From assembly GCA_041678005.1 (NCBI GenBank), contig JBAYOW010000037.1, forward strand, positions 1 to 21,301: a stretch of 21,301 bases of DNA. The letters are read 5' to 3'. The stretch comes from Sulfurivermis sp041678005 (GTDB lineage Bacteria > Pseudomonadota > Gammaproteobacteria > Thiohalomonadales > Thiohalomonadaceae). The translations under genes were made by a program, and so were the position numbers. The notes beneath the pieces are model-generated. The model searched no databases. It saw only the letters and a list, made by a program, of their open reading frames with translations, and was not told the DNA's origin. Position 1 is the stretch's first letter; each line of letters starts with the position of its first letter. This document shows, one piece after another, positions 1-7,530 of the stretch.

Positions 1-91
1 CACCCTACGGTTAAATGCGGTACGGTCAGGCAGGGCGCAATAACCAACGGGCATGCACGAATGTGAAAAGTCTTTCCACCCTCTCCCCCAG

Positions 92-117
92 CCCCTCTCC
101 CGCAAGCGGGAGAGGGG
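92..117. repeat. Perfect GC-rich hairpin repeat
   Basis: CCCCTCTCCCGC (92-103) and GCGGGAGAGGGG (106-117) are exact reverse complements around two bases, so the loop is realistically the four bases CAAG. The flanks (CCCTCTCCCC before, GGGCTTT after) resemble a short intergenic repeat that is dispersed in many proteobacterial genomes. With the short T run after it, the hairpin could also end transcription from an upstream gene. Whether it is repeated in this genome cannot be seen from one copy. Confidence 0.65.
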
Positions 118-211
118 GGCTTTGTAGCGCCGTATGTAGATACTCCTCCAGCTGATGTCGGTGTCTATTGTGACGTTAAGCCATCAAGCAAACGCTCGAC
201 TCAGAACCGTC

Positions 212-231
212 ATTCCCGCGCAGGCGGGAAT
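212..231. repeat. ATTCCCGC/GCGGGAAT hairpin repeat
   Basis: ATTCCCGC (212-219) and GCGGGAAT (224-231) form a perfect 8-bp inverted repeat around GCAG. The context (GTC before, CCAG after) matches a widespread proteobacterial intergenic palindrome of REP type. It has no T run and is not an obvious terminator. Confidence 0.6.
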
Positions 232-319
232 CCAGAAGGAATTGCTTTTTGGTTAAAAAGTAATCAAGTATGATTTTGTCCTGATGCAAATCCAACAACA
301 CCAGAACTTTTTTACGCCC

Positions 320-349
320 TGGTGAAATATGTGGGTTAAGCTATATAAC
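320..349 (+). promoter_or_regulatory. Possible sigma70 promoter for the yqgE-pyr operon
   Basis: TATAAC at 344-349 matches the -10 consensus at five of six positions and lies 34 bases before the yqgE ATG. The -35 region (TGGTGA at 320-325, 18-base spacer) is poor. An alternative -10, TATGAT, lies at 269-274. This is a weak motif-based call only. Confidence 0.3.
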
Positions 350-383
350 CTTTAACATCGTCCTTGCAGACGCGACCATCAAT

Positions 384-947
384 ATGACCGAAGCCAACTA
401 TTTGCGTAATCACTTTCTCATCGCCATGCCACAGCTAGCCGATCCACATTTCAGCCAGACAGTTACCTATATTTGTGAACACAATGAAGATGGCGCACTC
501 GGCATAGTGATTAACCGATCATTAGAAATAGAATTGGGCGAGGTGTTGGAACATATGGAGATCAAAACGGCTGCAGAGGTAAATACGCACAGGCCGGTAT
601 TGGCAGGAGGGCCGGTGCAACCCGAGCGTGGTTTTGTTTTGCACCGTCCTGCTGGTGAGTGGATTTCCAGCCTGGCTATCACCGACGAAATCAGCCTTAC
701 CACCTCAAGCGATATCATCAGCGCCATAAGCCAGGGACAAGGGCCTGCCGATTTTCTTCTCGCGCTAGGCTATGCCGGCTGGGGTGCCGGTCAGCTTGAA
801 AACGAGATTAAACAAAATGCCTGGCTCTCCCGCCCGGCCGACCCGAACATCATCTTTGCGCTGCCGTTACCAGAACGCCTGGCGGCGGCAGCGGCTCTCA
901 TCGGTGTTGATCTTGACCGGCTAAGTGGTGAGGCGGGGCATGCTTGA
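384..947 (+). CDS. yqgE: YqgE/AlgH family protein (UPF0301)
   Basis: A 187-residue cytoplasmic protein of the YqgE/AlgH family. The N-terminus carries the family signature NHFLIAMPQLADPHFSQTV followed by CEHNEDGALGIVINR, and GGPV...RGFVLH follows in the middle; the length is usual for the family. The biochemical role is not settled; AlgH was named from alginate regulation in Pseudomonas. It is the first gene of the pyr operon, and its TGA abuts the GTG of ruvX directly, so the two are probably translationally coupled. The yqgE-ruvX-pyrR-pyrB order is the one known from Pseudomonas. The ATG start places the signature at the usual distance from the N-terminus, although no strong ribosome site is visible. 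Confidence 0.93.
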   Translation: MTEANYLRNHFLIAMPQLADPHFSQTVTYICEHNEDGALGIVINRSLEIELGEVLEHMEIKTAAEVNTHRPVLAGGPVQPERGFVLHRPAGEWISSLAITDEISLTTSSDIISAISQGQGPADFLLALGYAGWGAGQLENEIKQNAWLSRPADPNIIFALPLPERLAAAAALIGVDLDRLSGEAGHA

Positions 948-1358
948 GTGATCAAGGGCGTAGTGCTTGGCTTTGATTACGGCGCTAAGCGCATCGGTGT
1001 GGCGATCGGACAAGCGCTCACTGGCAGCGCCCGCCCCCTGACTATCCTCAAGGCGCGGGCCGACAAACCAGACTGGACGGCAATCAGCCAACTTATCGAA
1101 CAATGGCAACCTGTCGCCCTGGTCGTGGGTCTGCCAGTACATATGGACGGCACCGCACACGACATCACTGCCCGCGCACAACGCTTTGGTAATCAGCTGA
1201 CGGGCAGGTACAATCTGCCCGTGCATTATGCCGACGAACGCCTTACCACCTACGCCGCCAACCAGGAACTGCGTGAACAGGGCAAGACGGGTGAACCGGA
1301 TGATGCTTTGGCCGCACAACTGATCCTGCAAGGCTGGCTGGATGAGATGCTTACATGA
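948..1358 (+). CDS. ruvX: RuvX/YqgF Holliday junction resolvase-like nuclease
   Basis: A 136-residue RNase H-fold protein of the YqgF/RuvX family. The family is linked to processing of the 5' end of pre-16S rRNA and was first proposed as a Holliday junction resolvase. Visible family motifs are GFDYGAKRIGVAIG near the N-terminus (catalytic Asp10), VVGLPVHMDGT in the middle, YADERLTT (conserved acidic residue), and DDALAAQLILQGWL near the C-terminus. The start is GTG at 948, immediately after the yqgE TGA, leaving no gap; the residues after it fit the family start. Its last codons overlap the pyrR ATG (ATGA). Full length, nothing missing. Confidence 0.93.
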   Translation: MIKGVVLGFDYGAKRIGVAIGQALTGSARPLTILKARADKPDWTAISQLIEQWQPVALVVGLPVHMDGTAHDITARAQRFGNQLTGRYNLPVHYADERLTTYAANQELREQGKTGEPDDALAAQLILQGWLDEMLT

Positions 1359-1864
1359 CTGCCCACATCAACATTGAACAAACACTAAATGATATGCGTG
1401 ATCGCCTGCGCGAGCTGCTGGCATTGCGTGGTATCGAGCAACCCTGCATGGTGGGGATCCACACCGGTGGGCTTTGGATAGCCAGGCGATTACACAAACA
1501 GCTGTCCATTGACGAACCCTTAGGCGCGCTGAACATCAGCTTTTATCGTGATGATTTTTCCCGCATCGGCATGCACCCACAGGTCAAGCCGTCCAACCTG
1601 CCCTTTGACGTCGAAGGCCGCCACATTATTCTGGTCGATGACGTGCTTTATACTGGCCGCACCATTCGCGCGGCACTCAATATACTGTTTGATTATGGTC
1701 GACCAACATCGGTAATTCTGGCGACGTTGGTTGACCGTGGTGGACGCGAGTTGCCGATCCAGGCCGATGTCGTCGGCCAGCACATGAATCTGACCACTGC
1801 CCAACAGGTCAAGCTGAGTGGCCCGACAAACCTGGCCTTGACGGTGCACACAGATGGCGATTGA
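1355..1864 (+). CDS. pyrR: PyrR pyrimidine operon regulator / uracil phosphoribosyltransferase
   Basis: A 169-residue type I phosphoribosyltransferase-fold protein of the PyrR family. The PRPP-binding loop ILVDDVLYTGRT spans about residues 91-103, and the FYRDDF segment (63-68) and VDRGGRELPIQADVVG are family hallmarks. In Gram-positive bacteria PyrR binds pyr mRNA to attenuate transcription and has uracil phosphoribosyltransferase activity; in Pseudomonas it is also implicated in pyr gene control. Here there is no untranslated leader for attenuation between pyrR and pyrB, because the genes overlap by 11 bases. Any mRNA control would have to act elsewhere. It starts at an ATGA overlap with ruvX. 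Confidence 0.93.
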   Translation: MTAHINIEQTLNDMRDRLRELLALRGIEQPCMVGIHTGGLWIARRLHKQLSIDEPLGALNISFYRDDFSRIGMHPQVKPSNLPFDVEGRHIILVDDVLYTGRTIRAALNILFDYGRPTSVILATLVDRGGRELPIQADVVGQHMNLTTAQQVKLSGPTNLALTVHTDGD

Positions 1865-2831
1865 TACATTGCAACAGGAAGCCAGCGGCAAGTTGCGACA
1901 TTTTCTGACCATAGAAGGACTGAGCCGCAGCCTGCTCAGTGAAATCCTCAATCTCGCCGAATCATTTCTTACCGTCGATGAGCAGCACGTCAAAAAAGTC
2001 CCGCTACTGCGCGGCAAGACCATCGCCAATCTGTTCTTCGAATCGAGCACCCGCACACGCACAACTTTCGAGCTGGCCGCCAAACGTCTGTCGGCCGATG
2101 TGCTCAATATCAACATCCAGACCTCGGCCACCTCCAAGGGCGAGAGTTTGCTCGATATGCTGCACAATCTGGAGGCGATGCATTGTGATATGTTTATCGT
2201 ACGCCATGCCGATTCTGGTGCTGCCCATTTTATTGCCCGTCATGTTGCGCCACATGTCTCGGTGATCAATGCCGGTGATGGCAGTCATGCCCATCCAACC
2301 CAGGGCATGCTGGACATGTTCACTATTCGCCGTCACAAGGGTGCTGATTTTAACCGCCTGCGTGTCGCCATTATTGGCGATGTGATGCACTCCCGCGTGG
2401 CGCGTTCACAAATTCATGCGCTCAACATTCTGGGCGTGGGGGAACTACGCGTGATTGCGCCCAAGACCCTGGTGCCGGCCGCTGCCCATGCCCTGGGCGT
2501 GCACGTCTATCATGATATGGCGCGCGGCCTCGCCGATGTCGATGTGGTGATCATGTTGCGCCTGCAGCGTGAGCGTATGCGTGGCGCCCTGATCCCCAGC
2601 GGCAGCGAATATTTTCAGCTTTATGGCCTCAATGAAGAAATGCTCGGCCTGGCAAAGGCCGATGCCATAGTCATGCATCCTGGCCCCATCAATCGCGGCA
2701 TAGAGATGGATTCTGCCGTGGCCGACGGTAAACAGTCCGTCATCCTTGAGCAGGTGAGCAATGGCATTGCCGTGCGCATGGCTGTGATGGCCATGTGTCT
2801 GGGGCGTGCGGCGGAAGGAGAGTCGGCATGA
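1854..2831 (+). CDS. pyrB: Aspartate carbamoyltransferase catalytic subunit
   Basis: Catalyses the committed step of pyrimidine synthesis, joining carbamoyl phosphate and aspartate. It has 325 residues. Key motifs are SSTRTR (about 64-69, carbamoyl phosphate binding), the lysine-containing SATSKGESLLD loop, HPTQ (147-150), and MHPGPINRG near the C-terminus. No regulatory pyrI follows. Instead an inactive dihydroorotase homologue overlaps it (ATGA at 2828-2831). That is the arrangement of the class A ATCase of Pseudomonas, where both chains form the holoenzyme and nucleotides bind near the PyrB N-terminal extension. The N-terminus here (about 15 residues before the conserved LRHFLTIEGLS) fits a short version of that extension. 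The start overlaps pyrR by 11 bases. Confidence 0.95.
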   Translation: MAIDTLQQEASGKLRHFLTIEGLSRSLLSEILNLAESFLTVDEQHVKKVPLLRGKTIANLFFESSTRTRTTFELAAKRLSADVLNINIQTSATSKGESLLDMLHNLEAMHCDMFIVRHADSGAAHFIARHVAPHVSVINAGDGSHAHPTQGMLDMFTIRRHKGADFNRLRVAIIGDVMHSRVARSQIHALNILGVGELRVIAPKTLVPAAAHALGVHVYHDMARGLADVDVVIMLRLQRERMRGALIPSGSEYFQLYGLNEEMLGLAKADAIVMHPGPINRGIEMDSAVADGKQSVILEQVSNGIAVRMAVMAMCLGRAAEGESA

Positions 2832-4135
2832 GTGAGGCAAACGCAATGACCGGCAGTCACACCGTCATCCGCCATGGCCGCCTCATCGATCCGGCCAATG
2901 GCCGTGATGAAATTGCTGATCTCTATCTTGCCGCAGGCAGGATAGTCGCCATAGGCAATGCCCCAGCGGATTTTGTCGTCAGTCAGGAGATCGATGCACA
3001 AGGCCTGTGGGTCTTGCCTGGCCTGGTGGACTTACACGCTCAACTGCGCGAGCCAGGCGAAAAACACAAGGCCAGCATCGCCAGTGAAACCCGCGCCGCC
3101 GCCGCCGCTGGCGTCACCACACTCTGCTGCGGCCCCGATACCCAGCCGGTGATCGACACGCCAGCCATCGTCGAGCTTATCCACAGCACGGCCAGCAACG
3201 CAGGCATGACGCGTGTCCATCCCCTGGCGGCTCTCACGCAAGGACTGGCCGGTGATCAGTTAAGTGAGATGCACGCCCTGCGCCAGGCAGGATGCGTCGC
3301 CATGAGCAATGGCAAAGTACCGATGGGCAATACCCTGGTGCTTAGGCGCGCGCTGGAATATGCTGCCGGCCTGGATATTCCGGTCATGCTATACGCCGAA
3401 GATCCATGGCTAGGCGCTACTGGTTGCGTGCATGAGGGCGTGGTGGCCGCGCGACTTGGTCTGCCCGGCATACCAAGCTGCGCCGAGGTGATCGCTGTTG
3501 GACGTGATCTGATGTTGATTGAACAAACCGGCGTACGCGCCCATTTCTGCCAGCTCTCCTCGGCGCGGGCGGTGGAGCTGATTGTCGCCGCGCAACAACG
3601 CGGCATCACTGTCACTGCCGATGTCTGCGCCCATCAACTCTATCTGACCGAGATCGATGTCGGCCAATTCAATAGCCTCTGCCATGTGCGGCCACCATTA
3701 CGCAGCCAACGCGATCGCGACGGCCTGCGCAAGGCCTTGGCCGATGGCAACATCAACGCCATTTGTTCCGATCATCAGCCACATGATGCCGATGCCAAGC
3801 TGGCACCATTCCCCACTACTGAACCTGGCATCTCGGCACTGGAAACCCTGTTGCCACTCACTCTGCGGCTGGTCGATGAAAGCCTGCTCACATTGGCGCA
3901 AGCTGTCGCTGCCGTGAGCTCGCAGCCTGCAAAGATCCTGGGCCTTGATGCAGGTACCCTGAGCCTGGGCGCAATGGCAGATATTTGCATCGTCGATCCG
4001 CATAAATACTGGACGGTCAGCGCTCAGACATTGCGTAGTCGTGGCAAGAATACGCCCTTACTCGGCTGGGAGATGAAAGGCCAGGTCAGTCACACCTTGC
4101 TTGCCGGGAAAATTGTCTTTCAGCAGGTGACTTGA
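2828..4135 (+). CDS. pyrX: Dihydroorotase-like protein, probably non-catalytic (PyrX/PyrC' type)
   Basis: A 435-residue amidohydrolase-fold protein that aligns along its length with type I dihydroorotase, but several metal ligands are replaced. The HxH motif reads His70-Ala-Gln72, the HAED motif reads YAED (Tyr189), and the HxxH motif reads His239-Phe-Cys-Gln242. The late catalytic Asp is kept (SDHQPHD, Asp315). This is the pattern of the inactive PyrC' of Pseudomonas, which is needed structurally for ATCase assembly. The start at 2828 is chosen because GGAAGGAGAG lies at 2814-2823 and the ATG overlaps the pyrB TGA; an upstream start at 2795 would add 11 residues and lacks this support. A true pyrC should exist elsewhere in the genome (inference). 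Confidence 0.88.
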   Translation: MSEANAMTGSHTVIRHGRLIDPANGRDEIADLYLAAGRIVAIGNAPADFVVSQEIDAQGLWVLPGLVDLHAQLREPGEKHKASIASETRAAAAAGVTTLCCGPDTQPVIDTPAIVELIHSTASNAGMTRVHPLAALTQGLAGDQLSEMHALRQAGCVAMSNGKVPMGNTLVLRRALEYAAGLDIPVMLYAEDPWLGATGCVHEGVVAARLGLPGIPSCAEVIAVGRDLMLIEQTGVRAHFCQLSSARAVELIVAAQQRGITVTADVCAHQLYLTEIDVGQFNSLCHVRPPLRSQRDRDGLRKALADGNINAICSDHQPHDADAKLAPFPTTEPGISALETLLPLTLRLVDESLLTLAQAVAAVSSQPAKILGLDAGTLSLGAMADICIVDPHKYWTVSAQTLRSRGKNTPLLGWEMKGQVSHTLLAGKIVFQQVT

Positions 4136-4156
4136 GAGATTTGTTGCGGAGAGATA

Positions 4157-4717
4157 ATGCTGAGCATACAAGAAGATCTGGTACGTCATTACCGCTGGCT
4201 ACGCCAATACGGTATCAATGATTCCCATAGCGGTAATGCCTCGATCCGCGAGGGCAATAACGTGTGGGTCACGCCATCCGGCTGTTGTGCCGACCTGCTG
4301 AAGGCCGGGCAACTGATTAACTGTCAGATCGATAGCGGTTGTGGTGAAGGCGCGTCACTCGACGGCCCCTTGCATCTGCAGGTCTATCAACGCAACCCCA
4401 AGGCACGTGCCGTGTTGCACAGCCACGGCGCCTATACCGTTGCCATGACCATGCATGGCGAGGATTTTTTACCACAGGATTTTGAGGGACAGCTTTATTT
4501 TCCGCGTGTGCCAGTGATAAGTATCCCTTACGAACAATACGTTGCTGAGGCACCCGGCAAGGTAGCCGAAATGCTGGCCACATATCCCATTACCGTGGTG
4601 CGTGGTCACGGCGTCTATGCCTGTGCCGCAAGCCTCAACCTGGCCTATAAATGGACTTGCTCACTGGAGCTTTCAGCCAAGACCGCCTTCATCGCTCATC
4701 AAGCCGGTAATTTGTAA
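4157..4717 (+). CDS. Class II aldolase/adducin family protein
   Basis: A 186-residue protein with the fold of fuculose-1-phosphate aldolase and ribulose-5-phosphate 4-epimerase. Zinc ligands are present: His88 and His90 (LHSHG) and His151 (RGHGVYA). SGNAS (25-29) and TPSG (39-42) are the phosphate-binding loops. The residue expected to be the catalytic Glu (SSE-PLH in aldolases) reads SLDGPLH, with Asp69 at that place, so the reaction may differ from classical aldolases. The substrate is unknown; the location between pyr genes and thiD does not decide it. GGAGAG at 4148-4153 lies three bases before the ATG, which is close but usable. The stop is one base from the thiD ATG. Confidence 0.82.
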   Translation: MLSIQEDLVRHYRWLRQYGINDSHSGNASIREGNNVWVTPSGCCADLLKAGQLINCQIDSGCGEGASLDGPLHLQVYQRNPKARAVLHSHGAYTVAMTMHGEDFLPQDFEGQLYFPRVPVISIPYEQYVAEAPGKVAEMLATYPITVVRGHGVYACAASLNLAYKWTCSLELSAKTAFIAHQAGNL

Positions 4718-4718
4718 C

Positions 4719-5519
4719 ATGAGCCAGTCCGACATCCCCGTAGTAATGACCTTTGCCGGCAATGATCCAACCGGCGGGGCAGGCATCCAGGCCGACATCG
4801 AGGCCATCGCCTCGATGGGCTGTCAGGCCGCGCCGATAGTCACCGCCATCACGGTGCAGGATACACACAACATCAGCCACTTCGAGTCGGTCTCGCCCAG
4901 ACTGGTGATAGAGCAGGCGCGGGCAGTGCTGGCGGATATGCCAGTGGCCTGTTTCAAGTTAGGAATGCTGGGTAGCGTGGAGAATATCAATGCCATCCAT
5001 CAAATATTGCTGGAACACCCAGCTATTCCCGTCGTCACCGATACTGTATTGCGCGCCGGTGGTGGCCATCAGTTGGCCACTGATGAGCTGATCGATGCCC
5101 TGATTAAATTGCTACTACCGCAGACCACGGTGCTGACGCCCAACAGCGAGGAAGCACGTCGCCTGGTGCCGGAAGCCGACAGCCTCGACGATTGTGGTCG
5201 CGCCCTGCTAGGTCTGGGTTGTGAACGAGTCCTGATCACCGGCACACATGAAGATACAGTCATGGTGGACAATATCCTCTATGGCGAGAACGCCAGGTTG
5301 GAAACCTTTTCCTGGGAGCGTCTGCCCTATAGCTACCACGGCTCGGGCTGTACGCTGGCGGCCAGTATCGCTGGCCTGCTTGCCCACGGTCTTGATCACT
5401 TTCAAGTAGTTTTAGAAGCACAGGAATACACCTGGGAAAGTCTGCAAAATGCCTATCGCATAGGCTCTGGCCAGCACCTGCCCAACCGACTGTTCTGGGC
5501 GCGAGGCGAAAAGGACTAG
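4719..5519 (+). CDS. thiD: Bifunctional hydroxymethylpyrimidine kinase / phosphomethylpyrimidine kinase
   Basis: A 266-residue ribokinase-like kinase that phosphorylates HMP and then HMP-phosphate for thiamine synthesis. The N-terminal GNDPTGGAGIQAD (about 14-26) corresponds to the family GSDPSGGAGIQAD. VLTPNSEEA and the anion-hole segment HGSGCTLAAS (Cys211) are in the expected order. The ATG at 4719 is chosen because the protein then begins a few residues before the conserved TFAGNDP; an in-frame start at 4602 lies inside the aldolase gene and adds 39 residues with no similarity to the family. It is the last gene of the operon. The next gene is convergent and ends four bases away, with no clear terminator hairpin between them. 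Confidence 0.93.
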   Translation: MSQSDIPVVMTFAGNDPTGGAGIQADIEAIASMGCQAAPIVTAITVQDTHNISHFESVSPRLVIEQARAVLADMPVACFKLGMLGSVENINAIHQILLEHPAIPVVTDTVLRAGGGHQLATDELIDALIKLLLPQTTVLTPNSEEARRLVPEADSLDDCGRALLGLGCERVLITGTHEDTVMVDNILYGENARLETFSWERLPYSYHGSGCTLAASIAGLLAHGLDHFQVVLEAQEYTWESLQNAYRIGSGQHLPNRLFWARGEKD

Positions 5520-5523
5520 TGGG

Positions 5524-6495
5524 CTAAGGCTCTACCCGCTGCTGTGCATTTTTTGTGGCAGCGCAACTGCCCGGCATTGCCCCACCTTGTCTACCTGTCA
5601 TCTCAACACGAATCAGACCGACCCTTGCCGCCACTTCCAGGCGCAGGATATGGTGATGCTCATCATCACTCAACCAGACATCCAACTGCCCCATGGATCC
5701 TGGCCGGTTGTCTTCCTTTTTGATCCGTACATGTAGCGCCTGCTGGCGCTGGCCTGCGAGCTGCACAGACTCTTTGCCCATCAACTTCAGCTGATAATAA
5801 CCGAGCTTGTTTTTGTGTATAACGGCAAGTGGATCTGGCAGGCTCTGCGCGTAGTCATAAGCACGCAAGGCATACAGCATGGTCAAGACATCTACACCTG
5901 CAGGCTCACTTATCGCTGTAGTTTTGGCATGAATCAAATAACTCAAATCATCACCAACACGGGGATAGTCCTGCAGAAATTCAGGTAGCGACTCTTCGCC
6001 GGACTGCTCCCATGCATACTCATCCTTTTCCCAAAAAAAACTGCTGCCAACCTTATGTGGATTCACCAGCAGATACTGCCGCTTGCGATAACTGCGTAAA
6101 GATTTTTCCGTCCAGTCGAACCAGTAAATGTTATGAACATTCTCTACGCCTTCGTCGTGATCACTGACCAGGTATGTACGTGACAGATCAGCGGCATGGA
6201 GTGCGTCATAGCGCAAGCGCACGGGATAGGAAAATTCAGCAAAACCATAATTACGCGTATCTATCGTCATACTAAGACGACAAACTGGTACACCATTGAA
6301 TGGCTCTGATTCGGCAAAGGTATACAAACCCATATCTGCCAGGTCCTTCCAGATATAAGCGGTAAACACGCCCCGATAGGAAATACGATAATGTTGCTGC
6401 TCACTCGCCGTGGCCAGATCACGCTCAGCCACCGTCGCCAGCGCAGGCCCGGACAGGAGCAGCAAAGCAAAAACAATACGCAAAATAAAATTCAT
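5524..6495 (-). CDS. Exported DUF3108-type protein
   Basis: A 323-residue protein with a clear signal peptide at the chosen start (MNFILRIVFALLLLSGPALA), so it is probably periplasmic. The C-terminal half has the DUF3108 pattern: DVLTMLYALRAYDY, then a segment of the type LGYYQLKLMGKESVQ, then a Trp-containing LDVWLSDDEHHHILRLEV and a final beta-rich part. The function of DUF3108 is not known. The frame is open 12 residues upstream to 6531, but only the inner ATG gives a normal signal sequence. It is the only minus-strand gene in the window and is convergent with thiD, four bases away. Confidence 0.75.
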   Translation of the reverse strand: MNFILRIVFALLLLSGPALATVAERDLATASEQQHYRISYRGVFTAYIWKDLADMGLYTFAESEPFNGVPVCRLSMTIDTRNYGFAEFSYPVRLRYDALHAADLSRTYLVSDHDEGVENVHNIYWFDWTEKSLRSYRKRQYLLVNPHKVGSSFFWEKDEYAWEQSGEESLPEFLQDYPRVGDDLSYLIHAKTTAISEPAGVDVLTMLYALRAYDYAQSLPDPLAVIHKNKLGYYQLKLMGKESVQLAGQRQQALHVRIKKEDNRPGSMGQLDVWLSDDEHHHILRLEVAARVGLIRVEMTGRQGGAMPGSCAATKNAQQRVEP

Positions 6496-6543
6496 CCGCC
6501 AAGAGTAGCTGTCTGCGCACCCAGGATTCAACCAGCGAACCTT

Positions 6544-6572
6544 TTTATGTGCGAATATCTTGTGAGGCTCAA
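6544..6572 (-). promoter_or_regulatory. Possible promoter of the DUF3108 gene
   Basis: On the minus strand TTGAGC (6572-6567) and CATAAA (6549-6544) are 17 bases apart. Each matches the sigma70 consensus at four of six positions. It lies about 50 bases before the chosen ATG. Motif evidence only. Confidence 0.3.
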
Positions 6573-6802
6573 GTGAAACAAGGTGGGCAGCGAATCAGCC
6601 CTGCGTGGTTTCCGGCAATGCTAATGGAGATGGATGGTCTAACTACGGTTGGGGTATTATTCCAATTATGGCCAAATGGTTGCGCCTGCGAATAGTGGAA
6701 TATCCAGCTTGCAATTTACCGGGAAATCCTTTGCGATACCGACCGGCGGAATTACTGCACTGCTTGGGCAAGCCAAGCTTTGAACCTGGGGGTCGGTCTG
6801 GA
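6573..6802. other. Divergent intergenic region before the importer genes
   Basis: Between the divergent DUF3108 gene and the importer there are 307 bases without a supported gene. An open frame in register with the binding protein extends back to 6605, but its residues match no signal peptide or family I recognise, so I treat it as non-coding. A small hairpin, GCTTGG (6762-6767) and CCAAGC (6773-6778), lies about 25 bases before the importer ATG. No convincing promoter is visible for the importer. Confidence 0.45.
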
Positions 6803-7519
6803 ATGAAAAATCTCTGTCAATTACTCGTCGCCTGTCTGCTGTTTGCGACAGGCAGCAGCGTGGCGCAGCAGGAGACGCCGCCCCGTCTGCAAGACCTTGA
6901 CGGCAAACGCATTGCCGTCCTGACCGGCTCGAGCGGCGATTTTGCAGCACGCAAGCATTTTCCCGGCGCGCAATTTGTAGATATGACGACAACCCCGGAT
7001 GCTGCGTTGGCGGTCGACATGGGCAAGGTCGATGCCTTTGTCTTCGACAAAAGCGTGATGATCGGGCTGGTTGCAAAAAATCCGCAGTTCCACATTGTCG
7101 AGCCGCCAATCGCCAGCCTCGATGTCGCCGTGGCAATGAGTAAAGACAATGCAGCGCTGCAGGCAGAAATCGATGGCGTCCTTGCCGCCCTCAAACAGGA
7201 AGGCGAACTGCAGCGCCTCTATGCCAAATGGGTCGCCAGCGCCTACACCACGACACCAGAGATGCCGGGCTACATCAACGCCGGTCAAAGCGGCGTGCTA
7301 CGCATGGGAACCAACGCCCTAAACGAACCCTACGCCTTCCATACCCACGGCACATTGCTCGGGCTGGACATCGAGCTGGCCTACCTGATCGGTCAGCGTC
7401 TTGACAAGCGCATCGAGATCATGGATTACAACTTTGAAGCCCTGATCCCTGCGCTGCAGTCGAAAAAATCGACTTCGCACTGGCTAGCATCAATGTTACG
7501 GAAGAGCGCAAGAAGCTGA
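6803..7519 (+). CDS. ABC importer substrate-binding part (frame broken before fused permease)
   Basis: A signal peptide (MKNLCQLLVACLLFATGSS) is followed by polar amino acid-type binding-protein sequence. The order of parts is unusual: residues about 35-150 resemble the second lobe and C-terminal helix of such proteins (DLDGKRIAVLTGSSGDFAA ... LQRLYAKW). The first lobe then begins (LRMGTNALNEPYAFHTHGT ... FEALIPALQS). Reading continues 17 codons past the A6 run at 7463-7468 in a frame with no family similarity and stops at 7519, giving 238 residues. One base earlier in frame, the expected continuation (IDFALASINVTEERKKLI) runs straight into the permease. So this is the front part of a fused binding protein-permease of about 502 residues, interrupted by frameshift, sequencing error or slippage. 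The ligand is not known. Confidence 0.8.
   Translation: MKNLCQLLVACLLFATGSSVAQQETPPRLQDLDGKRIAVLTGSSGDFAARKHFPGAQFVDMTTTPDAALAVDMGKVDAFVFDKSVMIGLVAKNPQFHIVEPPIASLDVAVAMSKDNAALQAEIDGVLAALKQEGELQRLYAKWVASAYTTTPEMPGYINAGQSGVLRMGTNALNEPYAFHTHGTLLGLDIELAYLIGQRLDKRIEIMDYNFEALIPALQSKKSTSHWLASMLRKSARS
7463..7468 (+). other. Frameshift or slippage site in the fused binding protein-permease
   Basis: Codons TCG AAA AAA TCG read out of the conserved frame here. A -1 shift over the A6 run (next codon ATC at 7468) restores the conserved first-lobe sequence and continues without a stop to 8310. A seventh A, or a lost G before the run, would explain it as an error or mutation. The GAAAAAA string also resembles slippery sites for -1 ribosomal frameshifting or transcriptional slippage. 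Confidence 0.75.
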
Positions 7520-7530
7520 TCCGCTACTCG

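Larger units (their letters stand above)
1..383. other. Intergenic leader upstream of yqgE
   Basis: No convincing gene is seen here. The stretch holds two GC-rich hairpin repeats (92-117 and 212-231, listed separately), then an AT-richer part (about 240-383) that probably carries the promoter of the yqgE-pyr operon. A weak inverted repeat, CACCAG at 299-304 and CTGGTG at 319-324, lies in that part. The first 60 bases may be the end of another dispersed repeat or of an upstream intergenic region; I cannot assign them. Confidence 0.6.

Noticed and set aside
299..324. CACCAG/CTGGTG inverted repeat as an operator or terminator
   Set aside because: Arms are only six bases with a 14-base spacer, so it may be chance.
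2004..2390. Antisense open frames within pyrB, pyrX and the ABC genes
   Set aside because: They are rich in His, Arg and Ala as expected for shadows of GC-rich coding DNA and lie wholly inside well-supported genes.
4602..4718. Longer thiD start inside the aldolase gene
   Set aside because: The 39 extra residues match no kinase and overlap the upstream gene in another frame; ATG 4719 fits the family start.
6605..6802. Longer N-terminus for the importer binding protein
   Set aside because: It would bury a good signal peptide that begins at 6803.
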